The position numbers were made by a program, and so were the translations under genes. Of a stretch of DNA of 64,000 bases, positions 1-10,251 are shown one piece after another (within the stretch, counting starts at the first letter, position 1; each line of letters begins with the position of its first letter). This stretch comes from Fidelibacterota bacterium (lineage in GTDB: Bacteria > Pseudomonadota > Alphaproteobacteria > Rhodospirillales > Rhodospirillaceae). The notes below the pieces were generated by a model. It saw nothing but the letters and a program-made list of their open reading frames with translations. It was not told the DNA's origin and did no database searches. Location of the stretch: the NCBI GenBank assembly GCA_947475295.1, contig CANJLF010000011.1:28856-92855 (forward strand), written 5' to 3'.

Positions 1-1
1 C

Positions 2-1240
2 CGGTCCGACCTGATCCAGACCCTGACGGCGCGCGGATTCTTGCATCAGTGCACCAACCTGGAAGCCTTGGACGCAAAGGCCACGTCCGGCGTGGTTACG
101 GCTTATGTAGGTTACGACGCCACGGCCGACAGTCTGCACATCGGCAATCTGGTCTCGATCATGATGCTGCGTTGGCTGCAGAAGACAGGACATCGGCCGA
201 TCACCCTCATGGGCGGCGGCACCACCAAGATCGGCGATCCTTCCGGGCGGGATGAAACCCGCGTGTTGCAGGACGACGCCACTATCAATGCGAGAATCGC
301 TTCCCTGCAGACGGCCTTTGGTCGCTACCTGGCTTACGGCACAGGCAAGACCGATGCGCTCATGGTCAATAACGCCGACTGGCTGGACGGCCTGCAGTAC
401 ATTCCATTCCTGCGCGACATCGGCCGGCACTTCACCATCAACCGCATGCTGACCATGGACAGCGTCAAGCTACGGCTCGAACGCGAGCAGCCGCTGACCT
501 TCCTTGAGTTCAACTACATGATCCTGCAGGGCTACGACTTCGTCGAACTCTACAGGCGCTTCGGCTGCACCTTGCAGCTGGGCGGCTCCGACCAATGGGG
601 CAATATCATTCAGGGTGTCGACCTCGGCCGGCGCGTCGTGGATGCGGAGTTGTTCGGCTTTACCTGCCCGCTGATTACGACGTCTTCCGGCGCAAAGATG
701 GGTAAGACCGCTGCTGGGGCCGTGTGGTTGAAAGCGGAACGCTTCAGTCCCTACGACTACTATCAGTTCTGGCGCAACACCGAGGACGGCGACGTCGGCC
801 GCTTCCTGAAGCTGTTCACGGATTTGCCGTTGGAGGAAATCGCGCGGCTGGAAAAACTTGAAGGTGCGGAGATCAACGACGCCAAGAAGGTGCTGGCTCT
901 GGAAGCCACCACCCTGCTGCACGGCGCTGAAGCCGCCAAAGATGCCGCCGAGACCGCGCGCAAAACCTTCGAGCAAGGCGGCATCGGCGACGACTTGCCG
1001 ACCGTTGAAATCAGCGCGACGGAGTTGAAAACCGGCATCCCGGCCTGGAGCCTATTCCAACGCGCTGGGCTGGCCGAAAGCAACGGCGAAGCACGTCGCC
1101 TGATCCGCGGCGGCGGGGCTAAGGTCAATGATCAGAAGTGCGACGATGAGAATGTGATGGTGACGGCCGACGCCGTGGTCGACGGCGTCATCAAACTCAG
1201 CGCCGGCAAAAAACGTCATGCCATCGTCAAGCTCACTTAA
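2..1240 (+). CDS. tyrS: Tyrosyl-tRNA synthetase, 5' end cut by window
   Basis: Charges tRNA-Tyr with tyrosine in the cytoplasm. The reading frame is open from base 2 and reads [18 protein letters not shown], which matches the usual N-terminus of bacterial TyrRS, so the true start lies upstream of the window; the TTG at 41 is only the first candidate start inside it. The class I signature is present as HIGN in [13 protein letters not shown], and the KMSKS loop appears as AKMGKT. A C-terminal S4-like RNA-binding domain begins near [12 protein letters not shown]. The stop codon overlaps that of the convergent AsmA-like gene in the four bases TTAA at 1237-1240, so the two genes share no spacer and no terminator is visible between them. 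Confidence 0.95.
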   Translation, partial: RSDLIQTLTARGFLHQCTNLEALDAKATSGVVTAYVGYDATADSLHIGNLVSIMMLRWLQKTGHRPITLMGGGTTKIGDPSGRDETRVLQDDATINARIASLQTAFGRYLAYGTGKTDALMVNNADWLDGLQYIPFLRDIGRHFTINRMLTMDSVKLRLEREQPLTFLEFNYMILQGYDFVELYRRFGCTLQLGGSDQWGNIIQGVDLGRRVVDAELFGFTCPLITTSSGAKMGKTAAGAVWLKAERFSPYDYYQFWRNTEDGDVGRFLKLFTDLPLEEIARLEKLEGAEINDAKKVLALEATTLLHGAEAAKDAAETARKTFEQGGIGDDLPTVEISATELKTGIPAWSLFQRAGLAESNGEARRLIRGGGAKVNDQKCDDENVMVTADAVVDGVIKLSAGKKRHAIVKLT

Positions 1241-4200
1241 GGCGGTGGAGACTCCACTTTATCAGCCGATTTGTCGTTCGGCCGGGCGCTCGCGGGCGCG
1301 GGTTCCTTGGCTGGGCCCGGTTTAAAGATATCAAAGATGTGGCGCAGGAATCCCGGCATAAGGGCCGCCAAAGGATTGACCGACGGCTGCGCCGTCGCCA
1401 CATCGCCGCGATAACTATAGGTCGCGGCGAAGATGCCGCCGCCCTTCTCGCCCCCCGTCACGATTGGGCCCAGCACGGGAATGGCGTTCAAGATGGAATT
1501 GAACGTGTAAGCCGGGATCAACGTGCCGTCGAAGTTCATAATCGACGAGTTAAAGCTGTAGGTGCCTTCGCCGGTGAGGCCCAAAGAGCTGCCGAACATT
1601 TCGCCGTCGCGCACTGTCAACGTCGCGTTGGCGTAGGAGAATGGGACTCGCAATGTCTTGAACGAAATGCCCTTGCCGCGCAGTTCGTCGACGATGCCGG
1701 TGAGAGACGCCACAGACAAAAGCCGCGCCAACACCGGCGCCTGGACCAGATTGAAGTCCTTGATCTCGGCCAGCCCGTTGACGGTTCCATCAGCCGCGAG
1801 TTCGCCGCTGATTTCAAGCCGGCCGCCGACGATATCGCTGAACATCCCAATGGCCCGGACGACACTGCCGCCGTTGACGCTGCGGCCGGTGAATTTCCGG
1901 GGCCCGGTTTCGGAACTTAAGTTGAAACTAAACGGCGTTGCGCCATCGACGTTACTCATGAAGTCGATGGTTTGGATGCCAGTGTAGTCGCGTTCGAAGT
2001 TCAGGCTGACATTGGTAAAGTCGGCATTCTGTGTCAACCACATGCGGTCGAAGGAGGCACGCAGCCGGAGTGGCGTATCGAACGGCGTATCGCTGGACCC
2101 GGCCGCCGCTTTACCGCGTTTGTCGTCGCGGTTCAGTTCTTTCCAGAAGTATGTGGAATTGAACGCGGGGCCCGCGACATTGACCGTATAGCCGCCGACT
2201 ACGTCCACACTGACTTCGCCGCCCAACTTGGTTTCACCGACCACGCTGGGTTTGATGGTCAATAGCTGCATTCTGCCGTCCTCGGCGAAAATCACGCTGC
2301 CGGACACATCGAGGTCGTCGCCGGAGGTGACGTGAAAGGCCGGGACCTTGTCCAACCGGCCTTTGAGGAAAGTCACTTCGACTTTGGCTGTGGCCGCGGC
2401 ACCCGGCTCCTTGCGCCACCCCAGCTCCGGCACGGCCATGGTGGAGGAGGTCAAATCCACATCAGCTTCAAGCCTACTCGTGTCGTCACGCTTGACGACA
2501 TAGATCACGTGCGCCGGGACCGCGCCGTCGAGGTACGGCGGGACGAACGGCATGACGCTGAGCCCCACCAACGGGCGGTGGGCGTTATCGACGACGGGGT
2601 CAAGAACGTAGTGGCTGCGGAAATCCCCCCCGACAAAGTTCTCGCGCCACGTGACGGAGGTCGGGATGCCGCCGAGCGCAGCTTTTCCGACAACGTCCAT
2701 GCCGCCGCGGTCAAGCGTGAGCGCAAGATCGCCGCGGGTCATGGGCAGCCCGAAAGCAAGCTCGGGTATGTCGATGCCCGTGGCCTTGGCCTTCACGCCG
2801 ATCTTGAGCTGGTCGAGCTTCAAGTCTTTGATCAAGGGAAAATCCAACGTCAAATCGACGCTGGCGTCGCCCTTGGCGCGCGCGGCATCAAGGCCGATCT
2901 GGCTGGCATAGCCCAGGGGCTTGTGGTCGATCAGCCGCATCACATCGCCGAACCCGCCCGTAACATTCACTTGAATGCCAGCGCGCTCGTTGCCGCTGCC
3001 CAGGCCGTACATGCGTACCTTGCCCGAAGGCACGGACAGCCCCTTGCCCGATAGCGCATCGGGCAAGTGCCCGCCGGTGATGTCGATCACAACTTGGTTA
3101 GCGGCGATGTTGAGAGTCCCGGTAGTATCCTCGACTTCGGGCATGTCTCGCATATACCGCACGGTGATGCCCCTGAGCGCGCCGCTCAGACGCGCCTCGG
3201 TTGCATCGAGTTCGTTGACGGTGGGGCCGGCTAAACGCAACTTGAAGCGCGTGTCATATAACCCGCCGTCCCGCAAATTGTCATTTATCCAGCTGCGAGT
3301 ATTGGGCTTGATGACGACGGGCCAGAATTTTTTCAACGCCGGCAACGTTAGCGCCGCCATGGCGACATTGAGATCCACCACCGGCGCGCTGTTCAGCGCC
3401 TTGCCCTCGCCCGTCATGGTGATCACCGGCGGCGTATCGCCCGGGGCATTCAATTCAACCCGGAACTGATCAAGCGTGATGCGATCGAAGTTGGCGCCCA
3501 CGGTCCCTTTGAGCGCAATCGCCCTGACCGGATAATCTTGCGCCACCGGCTCGGGCATGTGGATCTGGCCGTCTTGGCCCTTCACGTCGAACTGCAGATC
3601 GCTGATGCGCGCACCGGTATTCGACAAGGCGAGCGTCGCGGCTGCCGTTCCGCTGAGACGCAGATCGATCATGCCGAAAGGCGCGAGCTGCGGTGCCAAG
3701 CCCGCGACGCGCGCCGGCCTGAAGCCTTCGACGTTCAAATCCACTTTCAGGTTCCCGCTGGCGGCGGCATAGCGGCCTTTGGCGGTGAAGTTCCAGGTTT
3801 TGCCTTCTTCGATCACGGGAAAATTGGCGTCGATCTCGACGTCGCCGCCGGCGCGGGCAAAATTCATGGTCGCGTCGGGAACCAGCCAGCGCTGACCGGA
3901 AACCTCATCCACCAGCACGACGGTGGTGTTGTCGATGGCGACGCGGTTGAGATAGCCGGCGGGATTGTCGCCGCCGGGCGCACGCGTCAACGCGCCGATC
4001 AGCGAAACCGCCAGCGCATTGCTGCTGGTATTGTCGAAGGCAACGACCGGCGACGCGACAGGAGCAGCAGGAGCCGGACTTGGGGGAACGCTCGGTGGTA
4101 CACCCTCGACGCCTAGACCCATGGATCCGTCGGCGCGATGGATAAAGCGGATGATCGGATTGGACAGGCGCACCTGCTCCGGTGCGGCGATGCCGCGTTT

Positions 4201-4518
4201 CAGCGCCGGCAGGCTGAGACGTATGACCATGCTGGGCAAACCGGCGATGACGGCGCCCGAATCATTCAGCACGCGCACGTCGCGCACGGTCAGCTCCGGC
4301 GCGCCGGAGAATCCCGACCACTTGAAATTGGCGGCGGCCATGCGAAATGTGAACCCCGGCGCGATGTTGGTAAAGGCGCTGGAGATGTAAGGTGCTACGG
4401 CGTCGAGCTTCAGCGAACCCTGGCTTAGCCGCCACGCCAGCACGGCGGCCGTCAGCAGCACGACCAGGATCGCAGCTTCCAGCGTTCGAATCAAAAACCT
4501 GACTGCGCCGTGTGTCAA
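1237..4518 (-). CDS. AsmA-like / YhdP-family (DUF3971) envelope protein
   Basis: A 1093-residue protein with one N-terminal membrane segment ([19 protein letters not shown], about residues 13-31) followed by a very long beta-rich periplasmic part. The layout matches the DUF3971/AsmA-C2 family (YhdP, TamB and AsmA relatives), bridge-like proteins thought to move phospholipids between inner and outer membrane. The C-terminal part has the family-like stretch with [20 protein letters not shown] and ends in a Pro/Lys-rich tail. It is divergent from glnE, with 189 bp between the starts that must hold both promoters. The assignment rests on architecture and overall resemblance, so the exact subfamily is uncertain. 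Confidence 0.8.
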   Translation of the reverse strand: MTHGAVRFLIRTLEAAILVVLLTAAVLAWRLSQGSLKLDAVAPYISSAFTNIAPGFTFRMAAANFKWSGFSGAPELTVRDVRVLNDSGAVIAGLPSMVIRLSLPALKRGIAAPEQVRLSNPIIRFIHRADGSMGLGVEGVPPSVPPSPAPAAPVASPVVAFDNTSSNALAVSLIGALTRAPGGDNPAGYLNRVAIDNTTVVLVDEVSGQRWLVPDATMNFARAGGDVEIDANFPVIEEGKTWNFTAKGRYAAASGNLKVDLNVEGFRPARVAGLAPQLAPFGMIDLRLSGTAAATLALSNTGARISDLQFDVKGQDGQIHMPEPVAQDYPVRAIALKGTVGANFDRITLDQFRVELNAPGDTPPVITMTGEGKALNSAPVVDLNVAMAALTLPALKKFWPVVIKPNTRSWINDNLRDGGLYDTRFKLRLAGPTVNELDATEARLSGALRGITVRYMRDMPEVEDTTGTLNIAANQVVIDITGGHLPDALSGKGLSVPSGKVRMYGLGSGNERAGIQVNVTGGFGDVMRLIDHKPLGYASQIGLDAARAKGDASVDLTLDFPLIKDLKLDQLKIGVKAKATGIDIPELAFGLPMTRGDLALTLDRGGMDVVGKAALGGIPTSVTWRENFVGGDFRSHYVLDPVVDNAHRPLVGLSVMPFVPPYLDGAVPAHVIYVVKRDDTSRLEADVDLTSSTMAVPELGWRKEPGAAATAKVEVTFLKGRLDKVPAFHVTSGDDLDVSGSVIFAEDGRMQLLTIKPSVVGETKLGGEVSVDVVGGYTVNVAGPAFNSTYFWKELNRDDKRGKAAAGSSDTPFDTPLRLRASFDRMWLTQNADFTNVSLNFERDYTGIQTIDFMSNVDGATPFSFNLSSETGPRKFTGRSVNGGSVVRAIGMFSDIVGGRLEISGELAADGTVNGLAEIKDFNLVQAPVLARLLSVASLTGIVDELRGKGISFKTLRVPFSYANATLTVRDGEMFGSSLGLTGEGTYSFNSSIMNFDGTLIPAYTFNSILNAIPVLGPIVTGGEKGGGIFAATYSYRGDVATAQPSVNPLAALMPGFLRHIFDIFKPGPAKEPAPASARPNDKSADKVESPPP

Positions 4519-4707
4519 CGCCGCTGACTCCAGAATGACAGGGCCCGAAGTTGGTCAATCTTCCAACCTGGGCAATCTTCCTCGGGCGATGTCGCTATCG
4601 GAATGCCGGCACGGCGCACTGGGCGCCCTTATATCCGCCGCCGCTTGACCGCCCCCCTTCTATAACCCACTGTCTGTGGCAACGATAGAGAATCCTACGA
4701 GTCGCAT

Positions 4708-7671
4708 ATGGTCCCCCTGCCCCTCTCAGCAGCCCCGCCGCCGGCTGACGGCGCGCGCGCTACACGCCTGCACAACGACTGGTTGGCAGCGGCGGAGTCA
4801 CAGTCGCCCGGCGTTGCCGCCTTCATGCGTGCGGTGTCCGGCGAGGAGAAATGGCGCGGCCTTATGGATGCTATATTTGGCAGCAGCCCGTTTTTAAGCG
4901 GCCTACTTCTTGACCACCCCGCCACATTCATGGCCTTTGCCGAAAGCGGGCCCGATAGGTGCGTAGGAGACCTCACAGCGAAAATCCTGGCAGCCGTAGG
5001 CGCCGATGCGGACGTCGCCGCAATCATGACGGAGTTACGCCTCGCCAAAGCCGAAGCCGCCCTGCTGATCGCGCTGGCCGACATCTCAGGCCTGTGGACG
5101 GTCGACCAGGTCACCGCCACCCTGTCGGATTTTGCCGATGCCTGTGTGCGCCGCGCCTTGCGCGCGTTGCTGTTACAAGCTCATGCACGCGGCAACCTTC
5201 AGATCAAAGATCTCAACGATCCCGAAGCCGGTGTTGGTTATGCCGTGCTGGGTCTCGGCAAACTTGGCGGACGCGAACTGAATTATTCCTCGGACATCGA
5301 TCTGCTGGTTTTCTACGACGCCAAGCGCCTACCCTATGTCGGCAAGAAAAGTCTGCCGGAGTTCGCGGTTCAGCTGACCAAGGACCTCACACGCCTTCTG
5401 CAGGAGCGCACGGCCCAGGGCTACGTCTTCCGCACGGACCTGCGCCTGCGGCCCGATCCGGGCTCGACCGCTATCGCCGTGTCGCGCGAGGCCGCGCAAG
5501 TCTACTACGAAAGCTACGGCCAGAATTGGGAACGGGCCGCCATGATCAAGGCGCGCGCCGTGGCGGGCGACATGAAAGTCGCCGCCACTTTCATCCATGA
5601 CATGCAGTCGTTCATCTGGCGCAAGTCCCTCGACTTCTATGCCATTCAGGACATTCACTCCATCAAGCGCCAGATTTACGCCCATAAGGGCGGCGGTACG
5701 GTGGAGGTCGCCGGCCACAACATCAAGCTGGGCCGCGGCGGCATCCGCGAGATCGAATTCTTCGCGCAGATCCAACAGCTCATTTGGGGCGGCCGCTTCA
5801 CCCAGGCGCGGCTGTCGCAGACGTTGCCGGCCTTGGACGCGCTAACGGCATTGGGGTTCGTCACGCCCACCGTGCGCGACGACCTGGCCGCCGCCTATCG
5901 TTACCTGAGAAAACTGGAACATCGGCTGCAGATGATCGCCGATGAGCAAACCCAAACCCTGCCGGCGGACCTGATCAAACTTGCCCATGTCGGCGCCTTC
6001 ATGGGTCACTCCGATCTTACGGTTTTCATGACGGAGGTCGAAAAGACTCTTCGCACCGTCGAAATCCATTACGCCGGGCTGTTCGAGGACTCACCATCGC
6101 TGGCCGTGGACGGCAACCTGGTATTTACCGGCACCGAGGACGACCCCGATACCATCGCCACGCTGAAGCGCCTGGGCTATCAAAATCCCGTGGCGATCGC
6201 CGGGACCGTGCGCGGCTGGCACCACGGGCGCACGCGCGCCACACGCAGCGACCGCGCGCGGCAATTGCTGACCGAGGTCATGCCAAGTCTGCTCAGCGCC
6301 TTCGCTAAAACCGCCCAGCCCGATGCCGCCTTCGTTCGTTTTGACCGTTGCCTGGCCGCCTTGTCCGCAGGCGTTCCGCTGCTGTCGGTGTTTTACGCCA
6401 ACCCCGACCTCCTCGACCTCGTCGCTGAGATCATGGGCGACGCCCCGCGTCTCGCCGAACACTTAAGTCACAGGCCGTCGCTGCTGGACTACGTGCTCGC
6501 GCCGGAGTTCTACGCCCCGATCGGCAAGCTCAATGAACTCCAGATCGATCTGCAACGGTCCTTGAATGCCGCGGAATCTTTCGAAGCCATACTCGATGCC
6601 TGCCGCCGCTGGACCAACGATCAGCAATTCCGCGACGGCGTCCAGACCTTGCGGCGCATGATCGACCCCTTGCAGGCGGCCGAGCACTTCACTGCAATCG
6701 CCGAGAGCGTGATTGGGGAATTGGTGCCACGGGTCTGCGACGAGTTCGCACTGCAATACGGGCATATTCCCGGCGGTCAACTGGCCGTGCTCGGCTACGG
6801 CAAACTGGGCAGCTTCGAATTGACGCCGACGTCGGACCTGGACCTCGTGGTTATTTACGACGTTTCCATGGATGCGCATTCCAAAGGGCCCAAACCCCTG
6901 CCGGCGCCCGCCTACTATATCCGCCTGACCCAGCGCCTGATCACCGCCTTCACGCTGCTGACACGCGAGGGCAAGCTTTACACGGTCGATCTGCGGCTGC
7001 GCCCCAACGGCGACAAAGGGCCTCTGGCCAGCAGCCTCGAGGCTTTCGCCAAGTATCAGGCCGAGGACGCCTGGACCTGGGAACATATGGCTTTGACACG
7101 CGCGCGCGTGGTGTTTGGCCCTCCGGAATTACAGACAAAAATCCAAAGTGCCATTGCCGCGGTCCTGGACCGGCCGCGAGACCCGTCAGCGCTGGTCTAC
7201 GCCGTGGCCGATATGCGCGCACGCATGCGCCGGGAACAGAAGGACGGCGGGCTGTGGGACTTAAAGCGTACGGCAGGCGGCCTGATCGATGCCGAGTTCG
7301 TTCTGCAATACCTGTTGCTGGCCCATCGCCATGTGAAGCCCGCCAGCGCCCGGCCCGACGACATTATCGCCGCCTTGAATTCTGAGAACGTTCTCACCAA
7401 GGACGACGCTGACACCTTGCAAAGCGGCATTGCCCTTTGGTCGCGCCTTCAGGTCATGCTACGCCTGACGACCGAAGGCGAACTGCCCGATGTCGAGACG
7501 CCCTTGGGGCTGAAACGCAAACTGGCTTTGAGCGCCGGCATGCCGGACTTCGTCACACTGGAAAGCCTGATGCGCGACACGGCCGAAGCCGTGTCCGCCA
7601 TCTTCTATAAAGTCATCGACGCTCCCGCCGAAAAGGCGCGAGAGAAAATGGGCCCTGAGGCCCCGCATTAA
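4708..7671 (+). CDS. glnE: Bifunctional glutamine synthetase adenylyltransferase/deadenylylase
   Basis: Adds AMP to, and removes it from, glutamine synthetase, tuning nitrogen assimilation under PII control. The 987 residues carry the two nucleotidyltransferase domains expected of GlnE: the first with LGLGKLGGRELNYSSDIDLL near residues 178-197, the second with LGYGKLGSFELTPTSDLDLV near residues 694-713. Each has the G[KR]LG...SDxDL pattern that supplies the metal-binding aspartates. The PII-responsive central region lies between them. The peroxiredoxin gene starts 10 bp after the stop with its own ribosome-binding site, so the two may be co-transcribed. Confidence 0.95.
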   Translation: MVPLPLSAAPPPADGARATRLHNDWLAAAESQSPGVAAFMRAVSGEEKWRGLMDAIFGSSPFLSGLLLDHPATFMAFAESGPDRCVGDLTAKILAAVGADADVAAIMTELRLAKAEAALLIALADISGLWTVDQVTATLSDFADACVRRALRALLLQAHARGNLQIKDLNDPEAGVGYAVLGLGKLGGRELNYSSDIDLLVFYDAKRLPYVGKKSLPEFAVQLTKDLTRLLQERTAQGYVFRTDLRLRPDPGSTAIAVSREAAQVYYESYGQNWERAAMIKARAVAGDMKVAATFIHDMQSFIWRKSLDFYAIQDIHSIKRQIYAHKGGGTVEVAGHNIKLGRGGIREIEFFAQIQQLIWGGRFTQARLSQTLPALDALTALGFVTPTVRDDLAAAYRYLRKLEHRLQMIADEQTQTLPADLIKLAHVGAFMGHSDLTVFMTEVEKTLRTVEIHYAGLFEDSPSLAVDGNLVFTGTEDDPDTIATLKRLGYQNPVAIAGTVRGWHHGRTRATRSDRARQLLTEVMPSLLSAFAKTAQPDAAFVRFDRCLAALSAGVPLLSVFYANPDLLDLVAEIMGDAPRLAEHLSHRPSLLDYVLAPEFYAPIGKLNELQIDLQRSLNAAESFEAILDACRRWTNDQQFRDGVQTLRRMIDPLQAAEHFTAIAESVIGELVPRVCDEFALQYGHIPGGQLAVLGYGKLGSFELTPTSDLDLVVIYDVSMDAHSKGPKPLPAPAYYIRLTQRLITAFTLLTREGKLYTVDLRLRPNGDKGPLASSLEAFAKYQAEDAWTWEHMALTRARVVFGPPELQTKIQSAIAAVLDRPRDPSALVYAVADMRARMRREQKDGGLWDLKRTAGGLIDAEFVLQYLLLAHRHVKPASARPDDIIAALNSENVLTKDDADTLQSGIALWSRLQVMLRLTTEGELPDVETPLGLKRKLALSAGMPDFVTLESLMRDTAEAVSAIFYKVIDAPAEKAREKMGPEAPH

Positions 7672-7681
7672 GGAGAGACAC

Positions 7682-8257
7682 ATGGCCGCAAAAAAGAAGT
7701 CCGCACCGCTCAAGAAAAAAGCGCCGAAAAAGAAAGCCGCCAAAAAGAGCGTCAAGAAAACCGTCAAGAAGGCGGCAAAGCCGGCGACCCCCCGCGCCAA
7801 ATCCCTGCTGGGAAAACCCGCCCCGGATTTTTCCATGCCGACCGACGACGGCGGCACGCTGGCCCTCAAGGACCTGCGCGGCAAGCGCGTGGTGCTTTAC
7901 TTCTATCCCAAGGACGATACCCCCGGCTGCACGGTCGAAGCCTGCGCCTTCCGGGACGGACTGCCGAAGTTCTCGACCGCCAAAGCCGTGGTCGTCGGCG
8001 TCTCCAAGGACAGCGTCGCCAGTCACCAGAAGTTCAAGGCGAAGTTCCAATTGAATTTTGCTTTGGCTTCCGACACCTCAAAAGTCTGCGAAGCTTATGG
8101 CGTGTGGGCACAAAAGAGCATGTACGGCCGCACTTACATGGGCGTCGAGCGCTCGACCTTCATCATCGACGAGGGCGGCATCGTCCGCGCCGAATGGCGC
8201 AAGGTGAGCGTGCCGGGCCACGCCGAAGAAGTCAGAAAGGCGCTTGAGGTCTTGTGA
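7682..8257 (+). CDS. bcp: Bcp-type peroxiredoxin with Lys/Ala-rich N-terminal tail
   Basis: Thiol peroxidase of the Bcp/PrxQ class, which reduces hydroperoxides. The core is canonical: KDDTPGCTVEACAFRDG holds the peroxidatic Cys83 and the resolving Cys88, five residues apart as in E. coli Bcp. The first 40 residues are not part of the enzyme: a run rich in AAKKK, APKKK and KKTVKKAAK repeats, like histone H1 tails or the basic tails of some bacterial nucleoid proteins. AAGGAGAG sits 4-11 bases before the ATG, so this start (including the tail) is well supported. The downstream DUF455 gene overlaps the stop by GTGA. Confidence 0.93.
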   Translation: MAAKKKSAPLKKKAPKKKAAKKSVKKTVKKAAKPATPRAKSLLGKPAPDFSMPTDDGGTLALKDLRGKRVVLYFYPKDDTPGCTVEACAFRDGLPKFSTAKAVVVGVSKDSVASHQKFKAKFQLNFALASDTSKVCEAYGVWAQKSMYGRTYMGVERSTFIIDEGGIVRAEWRKVSVPGHAEEVRKALEVL

Positions 8258-9042
8258 CGACGACCCTCGCAGCTTTTGCGGTAGAGATCCTCTCCACCGC
8301 CGATCCGGATAGCAAAGTCGCCAAGACCATCGCCGCCGCCGAGGCCTGGCGGCGCGGTGGTCTGGCGGTGGGGCACGCCGTTCCGCCGGAACGGCCCGCA
8401 CGGCCGGCACGGCCGGTCCTTATGAGCCCGCGCGAAATGCCCAAGCGCTCAACAGGACCCAAGGGCCGCATCGCGCTGGTTCACGCCCTCGCCCATATCG
8501 AGCTGAACGCGGTCGATCTCGCCTGGGATGTCGTGGCGCGGTTTGGCGCCGGCATGCCGCGCGCGTTTTTTGATGATTGGGTGGACGTCGCCCTTGAGGA
8601 AGCAAAACACTATGCCGCCCTGGCCGCGCGTTTGCGGTCCCTCGATGCCGCTTACGGCGACCTGCCGGCCCATGACGGTCTGTGGGAAGCGGCCATGCGC
8701 AGCGCCGACGACCTCGCCGCCCGCCTCGCGCTGATCCCCATGACCTTCGAGGCCCGGGGCCTCGACACCACGCCGCCAACCACCGCGAAACTCCGCGCGA
8801 GCGGCGACGAGCAAACCGCGGCGATCTTGGATGTCATCTACACCGACGAGATCAAACATCTCGCCGTGGGCGTACGGTGGTTTGAGTTCCTGTGCGCAAG
8901 CGCCGGCAAGGACCCGCACGCCGCTTACAAGCACGTTGTCGATACGCGATTTCCGGGCGGCTTAAGAGCACCCTTCAACATGGAAGCGCGGGAGCGCGGC
9001 GGTATGGGCGCGGAGTACCTGCGCCCTTGGCTGCAAGCTTAG
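8254..9042 (+). CDS. DUF455 ferritin-like domain protein
   Basis: A 262-residue protein of the DUF455 family, predicted to form a ferritin-like four-helix di-iron fold. Possible metal ligands are visible in [16 protein letters not shown], in EEAKHYAAL and in [10 protein letters not shown], giving the repeated E/ExxH pattern typical of this fold. The GTG start overlaps the stop of the peroxiredoxin gene (GTGA), which implies translational coupling and a possible shared role in peroxide or iron handling; that role is inference. The gene ends just before the prfB stop on the opposite strand, with a 4-bp convergent overlap (9039-9042). Confidence 0.85.
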   Translation: MTTTLAAFAVEILSTADPDSKVAKTIAAAEAWRRGGLAVGHAVPPERPARPARPVLMSPREMPKRSTGPKGRIALVHALAHIELNAVDLAWDVVARFGAGMPRAFFDDWVDVALEEAKHYAALAARLRSLDAAYGDLPAHDGLWEAAMRSADDLAARLALIPMTFEARGLDTTPPTTAKLRASGDEQTAAILDVIYTDEIKHLAVGVRWFEFLCASAGKDPHAAYKHVVDTRFPGGLRAPFNMEARERGGMGAEYLRPWLQA

Positions 9043-10161
9043 GGATTTAGAACATCAGCGCCGGTCTTGATGCGCGCCGCCAAGGATGCAGCCATGAACT
9101 TGTCGAGATCGCCGTCGAGCACGCCTTGGGAATCGGAAGTCTCCACGTTGGTGCGCAAGTCCTTGACCATCTGATAGGGTTGCAGGACGTAGGAGCGGAT
9201 CTGGTGGCCCCAGCCGATCTCGGTCTTGGCGGCTTCTTGCTGGGCCAGCTTGGCTTCCTGCTTTTCCAGCTCTAATTCATAAAGCCGCGAGCGCAGCATC
9301 TCCCAGCACTTGGCGCGGTTTTGGTGCTGCGAGCGCTGGCTCTGGCACTGCACGACGATATTGGTCGGATTATGCGTGATGCGCACGGCGCTATCGGTCT
9401 TATTGACGTGCTGACCGCCGGCGCCCTGCGAACGATAGGTATCGATGCGGCAGTCCTTTTCGTCGATCTCGATCTCGATGGTGTCGTCGACCACCGGATA
9501 GACCCAGACCGAAGAAAAGCTGGTATGGCGCCGGGCGTTGGAGTCAAAGGGCGAGATACGCACCAGACGGTGCACGCCGCTTTCGGTCTTGAGCCAGCCG
9601 TAGGCGTTAAGGCCCGAGATCAGGAAGGTCACGGACTTGATGCCGGCAACTTCGCCGCCGCTCTCTTCCAGATACTGCACCTTATAGCCTTTGCGCTCGG
9701 CCCAGCGCGTGTACATGCGCGCCATCATCTCGGCCCAGTCTTGGGCTTCGGTGCCGCCTTGCCCCGCATGGATTTCGAGGTAGCAGTCGTTGGGGTCGGC
9801 TTCGCCCGACAAAAGGCTTTCCAGTTCCACGCGCTTGGCGCGCACCAACACGTCGGCGACCATGCGCCGCGCTTCCTCAATGGCTTGTTCGTCTTTCTCT
9901 TCGTCGGCCAGCTCCGACAAAGCGACCGCGTCGCCGAGATCGCGTTCGAGCTTGCGGGTCGAGGCAATGGCGGTTTCGATCTGGGTCCGTTCGCGCATCA
10001 ATTTCTGCGCTTCGGCGGGCTTGTTCCAGAGATTGGGGTCTTCGGCCTTGACGTTTAGTTCGTCAAGGCGCAGCAGCGCGCGATCCCAGTCAAAGATGCC
10101 TCCGGAGCAAGGTGAGGCAGCGCTCTATATCGTTGACTTGTTTTTCGATGTCGGGGCGCAT
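9039..10161 (-). CDS. prfB: Peptide chain release factor 2, with programmed +1 frameshift
   Basis: Release factor RF2, which terminates translation at UGA and UAA. It has the SPF anticodon-like tripeptide ([14 protein letters not shown]) and the GGQ hydrolysis motif ([13 protein letters not shown]). The long open frame starts only at 10001, but homology continues upstream in another frame. An ATG at 10161-10159 opens 23 codons ending CGG AGG CAT CTT, followed by an in-frame TGA at 10092-10090. Skipping one T gives CTT GAC TGG GAT, which joins the main frame as [21 protein letters not shown] preceded by an SD-like CGGAGG is the classic autoregulatory slip site. Total product about 373 residues. 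It is last in the amidase-mrcA-prfB cluster. Confidence 0.95.
10086..10106 (-). promoter_or_regulatory. prfB programmed +1 frameshift site
   Basis: Reading the minus strand: CGGAGG, CAT, then CTT TGA C. The SD-like hexamer ends three bases before the CTT slip codon, and the TGA is the poor-context stop (followed by C) that RF2 itself recognises. When RF2 is scarce, the ribosome slips +1 and makes full-length RF2. Confidence 0.93.
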
Positions 10162-10251
10162 GGGAAACTCGCGTGTTTTGAAATGGGTAGTGCCGCGTTT
10201 TAGGGAAATCGCGGCCGTTAGACAAGGGGCCAGGACGCGTAAATGCAATAC

